Part shown: in pieces, positions 42,101 through 52,224 of the stretch
Numbering within the stretch: the first letter of the stretch is position 1
Layout of the letters: each line of letters opens with the position of its first letter
Assembly (NCBI RefSeq): GCF_000003815.2
Contig: NC_049981.1
Location: 31,895,349 to 31,959,348 of the forward strand
From: Branchiostoma floridae
Taxonomy: Eukaryota; Chordata; Leptocardii; Amphioxiformes; Branchiostomatidae
Direction: 5' to 3'
DNA: 64,000 nucleotides
Program-made: the position numbers and the translations under genes
Notes under the pieces: generated by a model
The model's input: the letters and a program-made list of their open reading frames with translations, nothing else
Databases searched by the model: none
What the model was told of the DNA's origin: nothing

Positions 42101-45056
42101 TGCTAATGTACAGGTACACAATTACACTAGTCATCCTCATGTATATTGTCAATGGATCATTGCTAAGCAACACGCACAGGGCGCGATTTTATACAACAAG
42201 ATCACACCTTCATGTACCGCTCAATCTGTTGCAGGTATTCTGTAGCACGTTTTTCCAGGATCTACTGCGTATGTTGGCAGCCTAGAAATTGGTAAATATC
42301 TGTCTATACTAATCCTAGTACATGTATCAATAGAATTCATTTTCTCTTACATGTGTCGGAGCGCAGTTTTGGTATCTACAATAAGCGACACCTTGCATCT
42401 CTGATCAAAAGTACAGTCAATATTTTTGCAACTTTTGACGTCGTTTCTTATTGCGCAAAGTTGAAACACTTTCACTTTCACAGTAACATTGAAGGGATGT
42501 GATTACTGACCCTGTATTTGTCAATCAGAATTCATGGTGTTTGCTGACGATATCTATAATTTCTAAATCTAAACCATATAATTAATAGACTTATTAATGC
42601 AAATGAGCATTAGGCCGACGAACAACAGCTCATAACTCTGGAGGTGTAGTCTCGCTCAGACAGTATTATATAAACCTCATATTGATTTTTGTTCTTAATA
42701 AAACTATACAGCGTAGGTACCTAAAATTTACAAACTTATTTCAATTTAATTATAAAAACATATCGCAAAGTCTGTGGTGTTGTGTGTTGGATGGCTCCAA
42801 AAGGAACACATATAGAGAAGTGTGTGCTGCTGCGGACCATGTAATGAACTTTGTGCTAAATACAGATCAAGGCGGACGTATCAAAAGCCTATAAAACAGT
42901 ATGAATGTGAAGTACATGTGGCAGTGATGTTGTTATACCGACTCTGATAATTGCCACTTCCACCATTACCTTACCTGGATATCCCGGACCTCAGCCGGAC
43001 TCAGCTGGTTCTCCTGTTCCAGCCGTGTGAGAACAGCTGGGAGGTTCATGTTGTCAGCCAGGAACTCACGAGTTAAGAGCAAGGCCTGCCAGCACGGCAA
43101 CCTCAGTTTACCTGTGGAGATGGACAAAGGCACACGTCAGTCTAACCTGGTTCGGTCTATGTAGAAACATCATATTAATTTACAGAGTATCTAAATTTGT
43201 CACATTGCTCCAACAAAATACACAACAAAGAAAACACTACATGCTCTGCAGTAACACCAGTTATTCTATCGCCTTTAATCAGTTCAAATTACTCATCACT
43301 GCAGATAGAATTTCGGCTGACAAGCCGTCTAGATAGTGAAGCAAATACCCACAGGTGTCTATGCATAGTGCTAATATCAAATAAAAATGATGAAGATTGA
43401 TGAGATTGTTGATCTGTTTCCACAGTCCGCTGATTACATTGTGCACGTCATAGAGTGGAGTGGAGCCATATAGTTCCCGTTCCTTTAGTGACGGGTTGAA
43501 TGAAATTTCTAAACTGGAACCATGCGGCTCAAGATGTCTTACTGAGGGACGGCAGCGGTGCGAAAGATGTCTGTAGTTTGAGGAATGAGTCTACATTATG
43601 TACCAGCCATGATATGTCCACCCTCACCTGTTTGTCTGCAGAGCGCGTCACGCACATCCCAGGCGATGCCTCTCATCCCACTGCCAAAAGCACTGCCGGG
43701 CATCGTCTCCTTAACCCTGTCCCGCTGGACCCGCCTGGTCGGCGCCTCCAGGGTTGGGTACTGCCGGCTGACTAACGTGCCGAACTCACGGAAGTCATCC
43801 TTGTTCTGGTCCAGCCAAATGACGTATCGAGGCTTGTTGTTCCTCACGGCAGTTTCCAGTCCGACCGTGAGCAAGGACTGGTCAGCAAGCAGGTGTCTGC
43901 TGATCACGGGCACGACAAGTTCCACGCTGCCGAGGGTCAGTGTGGACGTGAGCTGTGCGCGGCTGACGTCACCAGGAGTGCCTGTGACCTGCTGACAGAA
44001 GATGTATGTCTGGGGTAGTTTGTAGTAATCTGATGCCAGACCCATCAGCTCCTCCGCCAGCCTCCTGACGAACTCCCCATCCTCTGCTACGTGCAGGAGG
44101 ACAACACGCGGACCTGGTAGGAAACAACAGCATCACATTGGTAATATGTTTCATTCATGAATATTTCAAAAGTTTGAATATTTTATCATAACATTGTTAA
44201 GAATGGTGAGATCGTGTGGTGCAGCGGCGGCATTTGTGCCTCGTGACCGAGAGGTTGCGGGTTCGAATCCGACTGCGTGTCACCGATCTTGTGCCCTTGG
44301 GAAAGGCACTTTACACGGCTTTCCTCACTATACTCAGGTGAAAATGAGTAGCCGGTGCAATGGCCTAGTGGGTAGAGTGTTCGCCTTGTATTCGGAAGGT
44401 CGTGAGTTCGATCCCGGCCGAGTCATACCAAAGACTTTAAAAATGGTACATGCTCCTTTCTCTGCTTAGCACTCAGCATTCGGGAAAGAGTATGGAAGTT
44501 GAACACACACCACTACCAGTGGACTAGCCCCCTAGTAATTGTAGTAATTGCGTTGTGTGTGGCCCAGGGCTAATGAAACAGAGATGGGCACCGCCCTATG
44601 CGCCATCTTGGCGCGGGAAGGGTTTAACTTTTTAAACTTTTAATTGTTAATTGTGCCACGCGTATAAAAACTACACCTGGCAATATTAGTTAAACGTTAA
44701 CCTAACCAATCCTAGTACCTAGATGTAAGATACTAAGTAAAAGTACCTAAACCAGCCAGATAGAATTTGGAGAAAGTGGAAGTTAATTACACAATATATA
44801 AAGGCTCATGAGGGAAAAATGGAAACATTATTGCAATCTCATTTCACCGGTAGTTATGATATGTTGATGTGTTTTTAAGTAATTCATGGTGAAATCAAGG
44901 CATAATAAATGTTATGCGGTAAAATATTGTCAATGACAGGCATAGTATAATAAACTCGGGTTTAATGCTATTAAGTTGGACTAATAGCACTGAAAGATAA
45001 AAGCCATTGTAAACACTTTGATGTAAAAGTGACCAATGTTACTCACCTGTTTCCAT
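30074..45056 (-). CDS. Copy B: complete TIR-CARD-ROC-COR-Death-ZU5-UPA-GT4 gene
   Basis: Fifteen coding exons: 45047-45056, 43628-44113, 42975-43111, 42208-42261, 41748-41988, 38181-39944, 37579-37847, 36470-36531, 35537-35766, 35070-35323, 34566-34703, 33413-33578, 32134-32241, 30607-31833, 30074-30129. All have AG acceptors and GT donors; the sum is 5202 bases, so 1733 residues plus stop. Approximate domains: TIR 5-130, CARD 165-290, ROC 330-490, COR 500-890, Death 898-987, ZU5-UPA 1008-1270, linker to 1306, GT4-type glycosyltransferase 1308-1700, acidic tail. No signal peptide or membrane segment, so likely cytosolic. ROC-COR-Death recalls DAPK1 and ZU5-UPA-Death recalls PIDD1 and UNC5, but I know no characterised protein with this whole set. 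A role in immune or death signalling is inference. Weakest junctions: the 54-base exon and the GTCGGC donor at 41746-41747. Confidence 0.85.
30215..30400. repeat. Foldback inverted repeat in the last intron of copy B
   Basis: Arms of about 70 bases around tttgctgctggtgagaagct (30250) and its inverse agcttcacaccaacagcaaa (30346), loop of about 20 bases. Orthologous to the element at 5090-5275. Confidence 0.65.
30607..31833 (-). CDS. Copy B GT4-type glycosyltransferase exon
   Basis: One 1227-base exon codes a full two-lobed GT-B domain of about 400 residues. Seen: VLLVGDEFCTSKGGIST (N-terminal nucleotide/acceptor loop), FCIVGHVDV, FGHVAPEE, ASIQDDIGKADVVFSVG, then the C-lobe start VLSIGRVRN, LKGHD, LLPYGTQEEI, CHLVLMPSRAEPFGLVGLEA and GVPVLISEHSGLAEL. 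E1610 and E1618 form the E-x7-E motif of GT4-like retaining enzymes, which contacts the sugar-nucleotide donor. Motif retention suggests an active or ligand-binding enzyme; substrate unknown. GT4 domains like this are far better known in bacteria and in dedicated metabolic enzymes than fused to animal signalling modules. Confidence 0.82.
32134..32241 (-). CDS. Copy B linker exon
   Basis: 108 bases, phase 1 to 1, coding GHYKRGNTAEDVDSGLSTPT and then a charged helix-like stretch ending SSNIT. It shares the DSGLS core with the first linker exon of copy A but lacks A's two following basic exons. Confidence 0.65.
32460..32850. repeat. AT-rich repeat with ttctaccatt units
   Basis: Short tandem copies of ttctaccatt and ttaccattttttgtaaat lie in a copy B intron; the same interval of copy A is unrelated sequence. 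Confidence 0.5.
33085..33200 (-). mobile_element. SINE fragment (3' core) in a copy B intron
   Basis: ggaaggtcgtgtaaagtgcctttgccaaggacaca is an inverted relative of the shared SINE core at 44285-44345 (cccttgggaaaggcacttta and cacggctttcctcac). Confidence 0.6.
33413..35766 (-). CDS. Copy B ZU5 and UPA exons
   Basis: Exons 35537-35766 (ZU5 start, SLRLPGEGKYLCRRTDLGVV), 35070-35323 (LQVVHVV, TRFKKGSLFGAV, RNGL), 34566-34703 and 33413-33578 (end of UPA, CLMFEDTFDTNKFYEPFRVEV). Exon lengths equal copy A exactly. The introns here hold a LINE fragment, microsatellite and SINE core that copy A lacks. Confidence 0.72.
33695..34275 (+). mobile_element. 5'-truncated LINE: C-terminal end of reverse-transcriptase ORF plus 3' end
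   Basis: The plus-strand frame to the stop at 34050 reads ACALLARLRIGTCSLNG, then CSCGCQCESISHFLLHCPLH, the cysteine/histidine tail found at the C terminus of many non-LTR retrotransposon ORF2 proteins. A short 3' region follows, ending AATAAA at about 34268. It is antisense to copy B, inside an intron, and not present in copy A. Confidence 0.75.
34279..34465. repeat. CA-rich microsatellite
   Basis: Long runs of (CA)n with interruptions, directly after the LINE 3' end. Confidence 0.9.
35691..36165 (-). repeat. 131-bp tandem repeat across the ZU5 exon acceptor (copy B)
   Basis: The landmark cagcggg starts at 35691, 35822, 35953 and 36084, so there are four units of exactly 131 bases, the last diverged. 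As in copy A, each repeats the CTCCTCAG acceptor and the first ~75 coding bases of the ZU5 exon. Confidence 0.87.
36470..36531 (-). CDS. Copy B small exon between Death and ZU5
   Basis: 62 bases coding DYRDALPSQEICPEMTGDTE plus two bases. Same length and phase as 10011-10072. Confidence 0.65.
36660..37560. other. Intron of copy B with no recognised feature
   Basis: No exon or defined repeat seen. Much longer than the matching copy A intron (10073-10332), so mostly inserted sequence. Confidence 0.4.
37579..37847 (-). CDS. Copy B Death domain exon
   Basis: 269 bases, coding DNRLYQVSRAVGEEWQLW, TRLGQELRLNRAVLNNI, QQAFKMLKAWRTKTP and LEETLQNIGKPDLAADVQ. Matches the six-helix Death fold pattern; likely a homotypic interaction module. 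Confidence 0.8.
38181..39944 (-). CDS. Copy B ROC-COR GTPase exon
   Basis: Single open exon of 1764 bases. P-loop GQTEAGKT at residues 338-345, DFGG at 386-389, TKVD at 446-449, so the GTP-binding motifs are intact. COR follows: PYLHVRDCQDVGAAAG, HVTGQILFYNNIRG, DPTIILTLFKQIF, and a basic PTREEIRIRGEPEKAW stretch. ROC-COR is the dimerising switch of ROCO proteins (LRRK2, DAPK1, MFHAS1). There is no kinase domain here; the effectors seem to be the death-fold, TIR and GT4 parts. Confidence 0.87.
39955..40035 (-). repeat. Degenerate copy of the ROC exon start
   Basis: On the minus strand, ccatgcaaaaacatctgcac and acgcatgctgaggacgcc resemble the first ~50 bases of the ROC exon (39944 leftwards, and copy A 13138). 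It looks like a local duplication of the exon 5' end within the upstream intron; no frame is kept. Confidence 0.5.
40220..40319. other. Assembly gap (100 N)
   Basis: Exactly 100 N bases inside the intron upstream of the copy B ROC exon; real length unknown. Confidence 0.99.
40405..40516. repeat. Inverted repeat next to the gap
   Basis: atgacgccgtaacacgcag...attcaggcc (from 40407) and its inverse ggcctgaatccacgtgttac...ggcgtcat (to 40515) form about 28-base arms. Confidence 0.8.
40530..40960. repeat. Tandem duplication of about 230 bases
   Basis: The block starting ctttgtacagtgtgcagtcc (40533) recurs at 40762 and runs on through ccttgaaaccgaccttgatc and caaatttattgaat, with small indels. It is specific to copy B. 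Confidence 0.85.
41160..41420. repeat. Cluster of perfect palindromes
   Basis: 41191-41222 is a perfect 32-base palindrome (gtcggttaaccgtcat and its complement), partly repeated 36 bases on. It is followed by a hairpin cggtttctct/agagaaaccg and the perfect palindrome accgtcaccggtgacggt. The cluster is absent from the matching copy A intron. Probably the terminal region of an unrecognised DNA element. Confidence 0.75.
41748..43111 (-). CDS. Copy B CARD-like death-fold exons
   Basis: Exons 42975-43111 (FLADNMNLPAVLTRLEQ, ENQLSPAEVRDIQ), 42208-42261 (ILEKRATEYLQQIERYMK) and 41748-41988 (GERLVDMLWARRRQEPYDW, LVRVLREEGQDFLAEEMEE). Together they fit the six-helix CARD pattern, including the YDWLVRVLRE-G-DFL end typical of CARDs. 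A Gln-rich tail follows. CARDs pair with other CARDs of caspases and adaptors. Confidence 0.72.
43628..44113 (-). CDS. Copy B TIR domain exon
   Basis: With exon 1 (45047-45056) it gives METGPRVVLLHVAEDGEFV. TIR marks: strand A VVLLHVAED, box-2-like TGTPGDVSRAQ, VVPVISRHLL, GLETA with E90 in the position of the NADase catalytic Glu, and YVIWLDQNKDDF. Acceptor TTTCCTACCAG, donor GTGAGG. Residues after 130 link to CARD. Confidence 0.72.
44205..44650 (+). mobile_element. Composite tRNA-derived SINE in intron 1 of copy B
   Basis: Two tRNA-like heads lie in tandem. The first has A box tggtgcagcgg and B box ggttcgaatcc (44212-44280), the second tggcctagtgg and gagttcgatcc (44360-44425), separated by a core with cccttgggaaaggcacttta. 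Copy A reads straight through the site (17519), so it inserted after the duplication. Flanking ttgttaa copies may be the target-site duplication. Confidence 0.8.
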
Positions 45057-46500
45057 AGTGATTGACGGATGACGTCATATAAGTGGTTACGTCACAACAG
45101 GTATTTCAGACTGCCGATCTGATGAGACGGACAGACGACATCCCAAGCTTTGGTGTTGTACTGGAGGGACAGGTAAACAGGACCGTTATGGATGTCATTT
45201 TCTACATCCCAAAAAGTAGTGCCATGTAGGGCCAAAGTTCAAGTGCTTTGGGGTGAGTTGCTCACTAATAATGGCGCTTCGTCACGAGGAAAGTTCTGTC
45301 ACATTTCTAATCATTCGATGAGTATTGTTTACTTCACAACAATTTACTTGTATGATTACGGATCCATCTTAGGTATAGAACAGGCTATAATCATATTGTC
45401 AACCCTCCAAGTACAGCTGCGGAAGAAAATCTTTCAAAGCTTGAACCTTAACACAGACTCGGGTGATACTTATATAATAGCTATCCACGGGACACAGAAG
45501 CGGTTAGTTGTAGTGAAAAGATCTAGCAAGTTTTAGCCTTGCTAAAGATCGTTATTCAGTCGTTAGATACATCTTCAAACCAAACCACAAGATAGATCTA
45601 CCAACATTCCCCTACGTTACGCCCAAGGACCGAGAAGAATATTTCATGCTAACTTCCGTACTGTTTGCTTCGCATGGCTTTTTTCATACAGGTGTAGACT
45701 GTTAAACTATGGTTGCTCTGAATGTCTTGAAGATTATAACTCTGCCTTACCTTTTCTTCTTAGTATCCTATTTCTCCATAAGAGTTCATATAAGGTTTTT
45801 TCCGCGGATTGAATTCGTGGTCAAACCGTTGACAAGGAAGTAAGACGATAAGGACGGACTCATTGCAGTAAAGGGGGTGCAGGTTGGTAACGACGTGTAA
45901 ATATAAAGAACAACTTTATGGTGCACCGCAATGTAAGCTAATGTAACCACAACCATTTAACTTCAACCTTACCCTAACGTTGCTTTTGTCCCGACTGCTT
46001 CTAGCCTGCTACACAGAAAAACACCCCTCTTTGAGGCGAACTTGGTTCGTCTATGTCTGGGCCAACAGCAAACACCTGTCGCGCCGTCGGCATTCCCACC
46101 TTTGTTCCGATCCCGTATCACGTAACGACGCGTCCACACCTAGTGGTGACCTTGGGGTCAACCTGCCAGAATGACGTGTTGTTGGTTCGCTTCCTTTTGT
46201 TACCTGTTGTCGCAACCCTTGCGGCACGCAGGTCACCAAGCTTCCCCACTGTTTCTGTAGCAGGGGTATAAGATTTACAGGGAGGGTTAGCTAGCGCCCT
46301 TCCCCGGTGGTTCGCTTACCTGGCACAATAACAGTCCTCTCTGAAGTTTAACTGGTAGACATAGATTGCTATCTCCAGTCTACTTGTTGCTGTCTACCTA
46401 ATAATTAACTACTAAATAGAATATTTATTAGTAGCCCCATAGCCTTTTTACTTTTTGGCCGTATGGGCAGTAGGTTGTTATTCACTGTGTCAATAGGGCA
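45057..46500 (-). promoter_or_regulatory. Upstream region of copy B
   Basis: Nearly identical to 17919-19360. It contains a perfect CRE TGACGTCA at 45070-45077, 14 bases from the ATG, a TATA-like cttatatg overlapping it on the minus strand, and TTACGTCA at 45087-45094. Transcription start not determined. Confidence 0.5.
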
Positions 46501-46544
46501 CGGTATTGGGAGGCGGGTCCCAACTCTTTTCTTACACCACCTTT

Positions 46545-46562
46545 TAACACCACCACCCCCCC
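46545..46562. repeat. Poly-C run
   Basis: About 16 C with one break; a likely slippage site. Confidence 0.85.
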
Positions 46563-46599
46563 CCCCCCCACCAAACGAAGTCAGATAACCATTTTTTTC

Positions 46600-46737
46600 T
46601 TCCCTGGGACCTGGAATAAGGAAAGCCGTGTAAAGTGATTTTCCCAAGGGCACAAAATCGGCAGCATGGCAGGATTTGAACCAAGAACCTCTGGCTTCTG
46701 TGATGAACACCCTGTGGTTACGCCACACGAACCCACC
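46600..46737 (-). mobile_element. tRNA-derived SINE, minus strand
   Basis: The reverse strand reads a head with ggcgtaaccacagggtgttc and B box ggttcaaatcc, then the cccttgggaaaatcacttta core, as in the SINE at 44205. Confidence 0.7.
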
Positions 46738-46799
46738 TAGCTGTCTACTTCCTTAATCGTTAAGGCTGGCATGCGGAGATGTAAACCGAAGCACAAGTG

Positions 46800-49700
46800 A
46801 GCACCATCCGTTGTTATCACACAATTAGGCCTCAGTATATGCTGCGATGTTTTACAAAATAAATAATTCTCAATAGGCTAAGATGTTTCACAAAAAAGAT
46901 CATTTTCATTCTCTTATAACTGCAATTGATACTGGGGATGTTCCGTTGAAAATGTGACAATAGAACACATGAAGCTAATACATTCGCTGGTAGCGAGAAT
47001 TGTGTTGATGACAATTAATGATTTCATAAGATAAACAATGCAAACAAGGAGAAAGAAACGCATGTGAAACGTCATTCAACTTCGGTGGATCTTTTCTTTT
47101 TTTATCAGTTCTGCATTTGTCACTTCCCTTTGTGCTTTGATGTAAATGCCCGATGTATTGTACAGGTAGACGTACAGATACAACTGAAACACATTTTAGT
47201 AGACAACAGTTCATGCATTTTTCTTACCCTATTAATTTTGCCATAAACGCGCACATATGCCACATACACGCGTACAAGCACATCCAACCCAAACACTGCT
47301 GCCGTGGCGCTGTTAACGGAAGTTTATTTCCAAAGTTTTGGTACATGTGCCAGGGCGATTCCAACCCTTCTTCCATGGGGTTAGGTTGTGGGGGATCACA
47401 TTTCTTCCAAACGTGATGACTTTACAGAATATAGTCTACCTCTACAAGCGGCAACACACTTCGGATATGTTCAGCATGGAAACAGTTAAAACTCTCACAA
47501 ACTGAACCGAAGGGATTCTATAACAAAGTAGCTCAGTCGCTATATATACTTATACAGATACATTTATACCCAGTAACATAGAACTCTTTGAAAATCCTCT
47601 CAGAGGAGCCAGGTTCTCTCTGTGTTTCCCGTCAGGTTTGACTAGTAAATGTTGACGTGACATTTCCACAGTTTGATGTGACGATTGCAGCCAGGAAACG
47701 AAAATAAAATCGTACTTGTGACGTATATGATGTAACATGAATGTTTGGGCAAGTAATACCCAGTGAACACATGTACATGGGTACTTACACTGCAATCGGT
47801 CATGTGATCGTGTTGTATTAAAAAAACAACTCTTTCCATAATCAATATTTCCTAACATGTTAGATAAAGGTAACTAATGCCTGTCATAATCTACTGTATG
47901 CTTTACAAAAACATTGCATACACATGGGCAACCGTGAAACCATTTAATGTGGCCGGACTGTACAGTTATTACTAAACTCCCTACTTTTCTTGTGATTTCA
48001 ACTTTCTCGTAATGGAACTCAGTGTAAAATGTTGACATTTTAAAGTTTTACATTTCAGCAGGAAATAACTATTCATCAAAGATGTTTACCTAAACTTGGT
48101 AGAATTTCTTGACCTCCCCAAGTTGCTTTGTAGATAGTCCATTTAAAACAAAAAAATATTCACAGTGGTGTAGTTGTAGCAGCAACAACCTTACATGGAC
48201 AGCTCCAGTCAGAAAGTTCAGGAGAATCTTCTTTCTTTAAAGAAAACAATGAGTATTCCTTCCTTCACCTGCTTTTCTTCATAAAATCGGATTTTATTCT
48301 TCCAAATGTCTGAACGCAAGATTTTTTCAGATCAAGGCGTCCTCAAAACTTCGTCAAGTGGAACCATCCAATCAGCGTCACGGCATTGTTAACCAATGAT
48401 CGTCAGTATTTCAGTCAGACAATGAAATGACAGGATCAGCTTTGGCCAATGAAATGAAAGCACTGAAGTTAGCCAATGAAATAACAACACTGAATCCGGC
48501 TCGTAATGAAAACAAACATAAGATAACAAATACAAAACGACACAATAAAATACAGGGGATAAAGTGTATCTTAATGATATCATTCTGTTCCGCTATCTAC
48601 TTGCAACATACTGGTTTTCTAATTCGGAATTAAAACAGCAATACAAAATTGTGTGGAGACAGTAACGTGCATTTTCACTTACAAAACATGCTATTCTTAG
48701 AAAAGGCGAAATTTACCACTTTGCCAAATTTCCAATTCAAACTGAAAGTTTTAGTTTACAAAATTAAAACAAATGGACGGCATGCTAAAGACGTGAAATT
48801 GAATCCACACTTTTTGTCTCTACGTCTGTACCATCTCATCATTGATGTAAAGCATTGGCACAGCCCTAAAGTGTATCGCTGCGCAGAGAAATGGTAGGGA
48901 TGGGAAATACCAGGAAATCTGCATTCTGATTGGCTGTAGTTCAGCGGCGTGGACTGTCATTGGTTCACATATCAAGTTGTTTAAGGAAAGCTTCACTCTG
49001 ATTGGTTAACACGGATTCTGTATTGTCCTTAGGAGTTGTCTCAACTTTAGAGCCAGACGAGCGATTCAAAACCTTCTAAGAAATCCTTTCAAACGATGTC
49101 GATAGTGAATACATAAAACCATCATTGTTAAAGAAAAGCTGTTTCAAAGCTAGTCAAAAGCAAATTTTGTTAAGAAATAGATCTGCATCAACAGGTTTGT
49201 GGTAATGATGACTTGGTGCAGGGAAAGCAACACTGTGCAGAAGGCCTGGTGCCTCACCAAACCTCGGTAGAGTCTCTCTTATTTACAGTCAGGAAATGTT
49301 ACATGTTTCTTATAACAACCTAACATCTGTTTTCTGTACACTTGGCAACGCTTAGTCAACATTCAAACTACTCATACTCTTCTGTTATTGGCTGTTGTAA
49401 AACGGCAGTTAAGGCTTATAAGATAGTGTAACACGTGATGTGATGACATATACACAGCAGGTATTCCAGCCTTCTTTTTACATGTATTTATACCTTCTTT
49501 CTGCTTTACGAATTCAATTTGATACAACGTACATTGAATCATTTGTAAGAGATATGCAAAACTATTAATACATAACACATATATATCTATTCATATATAT
49601 TACGGACATATTTTCTTTTGTGTATCTAAGACGCTATAACTACTGTACTTTTATACAGTTATTTCCCTTCAGGACAAACTGAACACGTACATTCAGTAAG

Positions 49701-52224
49701 GTAACAAAAATATGACTTCTGCTGCAATAAAACTTTAATATTGCATTGCACTAACAAATCTTTAAAAACTCTGTACACATAAGCTCCAGGTGGGCCAGTA
49801 AGTAAAGGACAATAAAACAGTATGACAGAAATCTAAAACAGGATTTACCGAATTCTCTGCTGCTATTGGTTAGTTTTATATCTATCAGATCTGAATTGAT
49901 TAGAGCATAGGTTAGCTGGGTGTCCTATGACTGCATTCCTGTCCATGTACGCAATTAGTTACTCTAATACTGCAGCGTTGAAAAAAAAGGTTTTATTTGG
50001 GCTTTCTCTAGAATGTCCTGAACACCTGGATATTTGTGCCAGTGGATTAATTAATCTGCACTTAGTATATCTAGATAATGTTACCTTATTTCTAAATGAG
50101 GCAGTTTCAGTATACCAACAGAATTATGAGATGGTGAACAGACAGTTACAATGGTCTACATTCAACCTAGTGAGGAATTATGATTGAATTTGTTGTTTCG
50201 ATGGGTGCAGAGCATTTAGCATTTGTGCAACTAGGTAGACTTGCAGTTTAAATGTTATACAATTGCAGAGAACTGACATCAAACCAATCTAAAACATTAT
50301 CAACTTCTCAGCTCCAAAGTGTCATTCTGACCAAACTTGTTCCAACATGCAAACATTTCTTCATTAAAACACAACATTTCGGTCTGTACAAACAAAAAAA
50401 TGAATATTCAGATGACCTCAGAAGAACTTGGATTTGATTGTGTACACTTGAAAACAATGTTACACTCTTAAAATTCTATGAGTGCTTAAAAAAACTTAAC
50501 TACCTCGTCTATGATATACATTTTGCAACATTCAGAACCAGCTGATGAAAGTTAACAAAGACTATTTCCACTTTTTTGGTTGATGTATGGGTTTATGTCT
50601 GCCATTGGTGTCCTTGTACTCACAACAACAACAAGTCTCACAGTAACAAAACAAGGTTGGGAACACACCAGTTGATCAGTCTTCAGTTGTCTGTGTCTCT
50701 GAAACTGGGATTGCTACCTGTAAAGCCAGTCATACATTACTAGACAGTTGACATAAGTTTTACAGAATCTGAAGATCAATCAGCCAGACTCCATCAGACA
50801 TGTGCTAGCTTAAAAATAGTAAAATGTAGATTTAGTCATGTAAATTTCCATGTAGGAGAATAATTTGCCGCTCACTCTTCACTTATTCTGACCTAGGATA
50901 AAAATGCTGTTTCCTGTTTCAGTTCTGACAAAATAGGGTCGGTAGGTAGGGATCATGTTTTTTAAAATCTATGTCAAACTTTGGCCAAATAGTGATACAA
51001 TACATAAGGACACTTATATTTTCAATGTCATACTTTGATTTTTTATGCATGATGGTTTCAAATCTGTGGATACATTTATCCTTAATTAGAAAGGACAAGC
51101 AGTTTATGTTTACTTGAATAGGAAGCGCAGGATGAACAAAAATTCTAACTGGAAACAATGTGAATCAACTGCCCAACCAAAAAGCTAAGGTTTTCTAAGG
51201 TGGGTCAGGAAACAAGAAATGCAACATTTTTCCTAGGCCTCACCTCTTTCCTGTCTCATTACTTAGAACCCAACTCCTTAGGAATGGCTGGTGGAAACTA
51301 TGAGACAAGCTGAAACACCTACTCTGTATTTAACATGGGAAAATGCCTAATAATTCCCCGGCTCCTTTGCTTTTGGCCACAATGATAGACATGAGGGGGA
51401 GGGGGGCGTTACATATGGCACATTGGATCACATTGAAATATCGGAGCTGAGCGTGAGATCTAGTAGTACACATTGTGTCATGGCACGTGAATTCATGTAG
51501 CTTTTTTCTGTACATATGGCTTTGGACATCTTGAAGTGAGTATCAATACAACACCACCACGTTTCTTTTACGTTGCTTCGTCCATAATCCGGTTACAAAC
51601 TTCCTTCCGTTAAAACATCTCATCATCGCCTGCGCATCCTAAAACTGACCCTGCTTCTCACATATTGCGTGCTGTTGCCATGGCAACAGATGCCATGGCG
51701 ACAGGTACTGCATTGCATTTATTATTATTATTAAGTCTTGACAGGAAAAATCAGATCGTTGACCTCTTTGACATGTAAGTGAAATTTGATTGGCTAGTGC
51801 CCATGGAATCTAGTGTTGTCATTGGTCAATCTACACATTGATCTAATTGGCTATTGGAGCAAGGCCTCTGATTGGCTATAACGACTGCAAACTCTGATTC
51901 GTTACCGAAACATTTTCAGCATGGCTTGTGGTTGGTTGGTTGGTTGACTCTACCGGCAAGACATCTCATTGGTTGCTTCTAAAAATCTCCTCACGACTTA
52001 AGTTGCCCTTTCCAGCCACTTTTCACTTGCTCCATGGAAGTAGACTCCTTGTGTTGCTCTTTCCGTTGCTTTACCTGTCAAAACTCGATTGATCCACAAC
52101 ACGGCTTCTTATCATTAAAAATCCTTTGCCTTTCTTGCACCAAAGTTTAAAAAACGCCTCTTTATCCTTCCCTGTAGATTATGAAACCATTCACTACACA
52201 ACTGTGTCTCGTGGCTGGCAGTTT
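46800..52224. other. Gene-poor stretch downstream of EFA6/PSD
   Basis: I see no convincing exon on either strand; open frames are short and AT-driven. Part may be the 3' untranslated region of EFA6/PSD (stop at 52725). It holds groups of CCAAT boxes (48360-48490 in one orientation; 48920-49010 and 51780-51990 in the other) and a perfect RFX X-box-like palindrome gttgccatggcaac (51674-51687). Confidence 0.45.

Noticed and set aside
44212-44425. Two candidate tRNA genes
   Set aside because: A and B boxes are present but acceptor stems do not pair, and they sit in tandem with a SINE core, so they are SINE heads.
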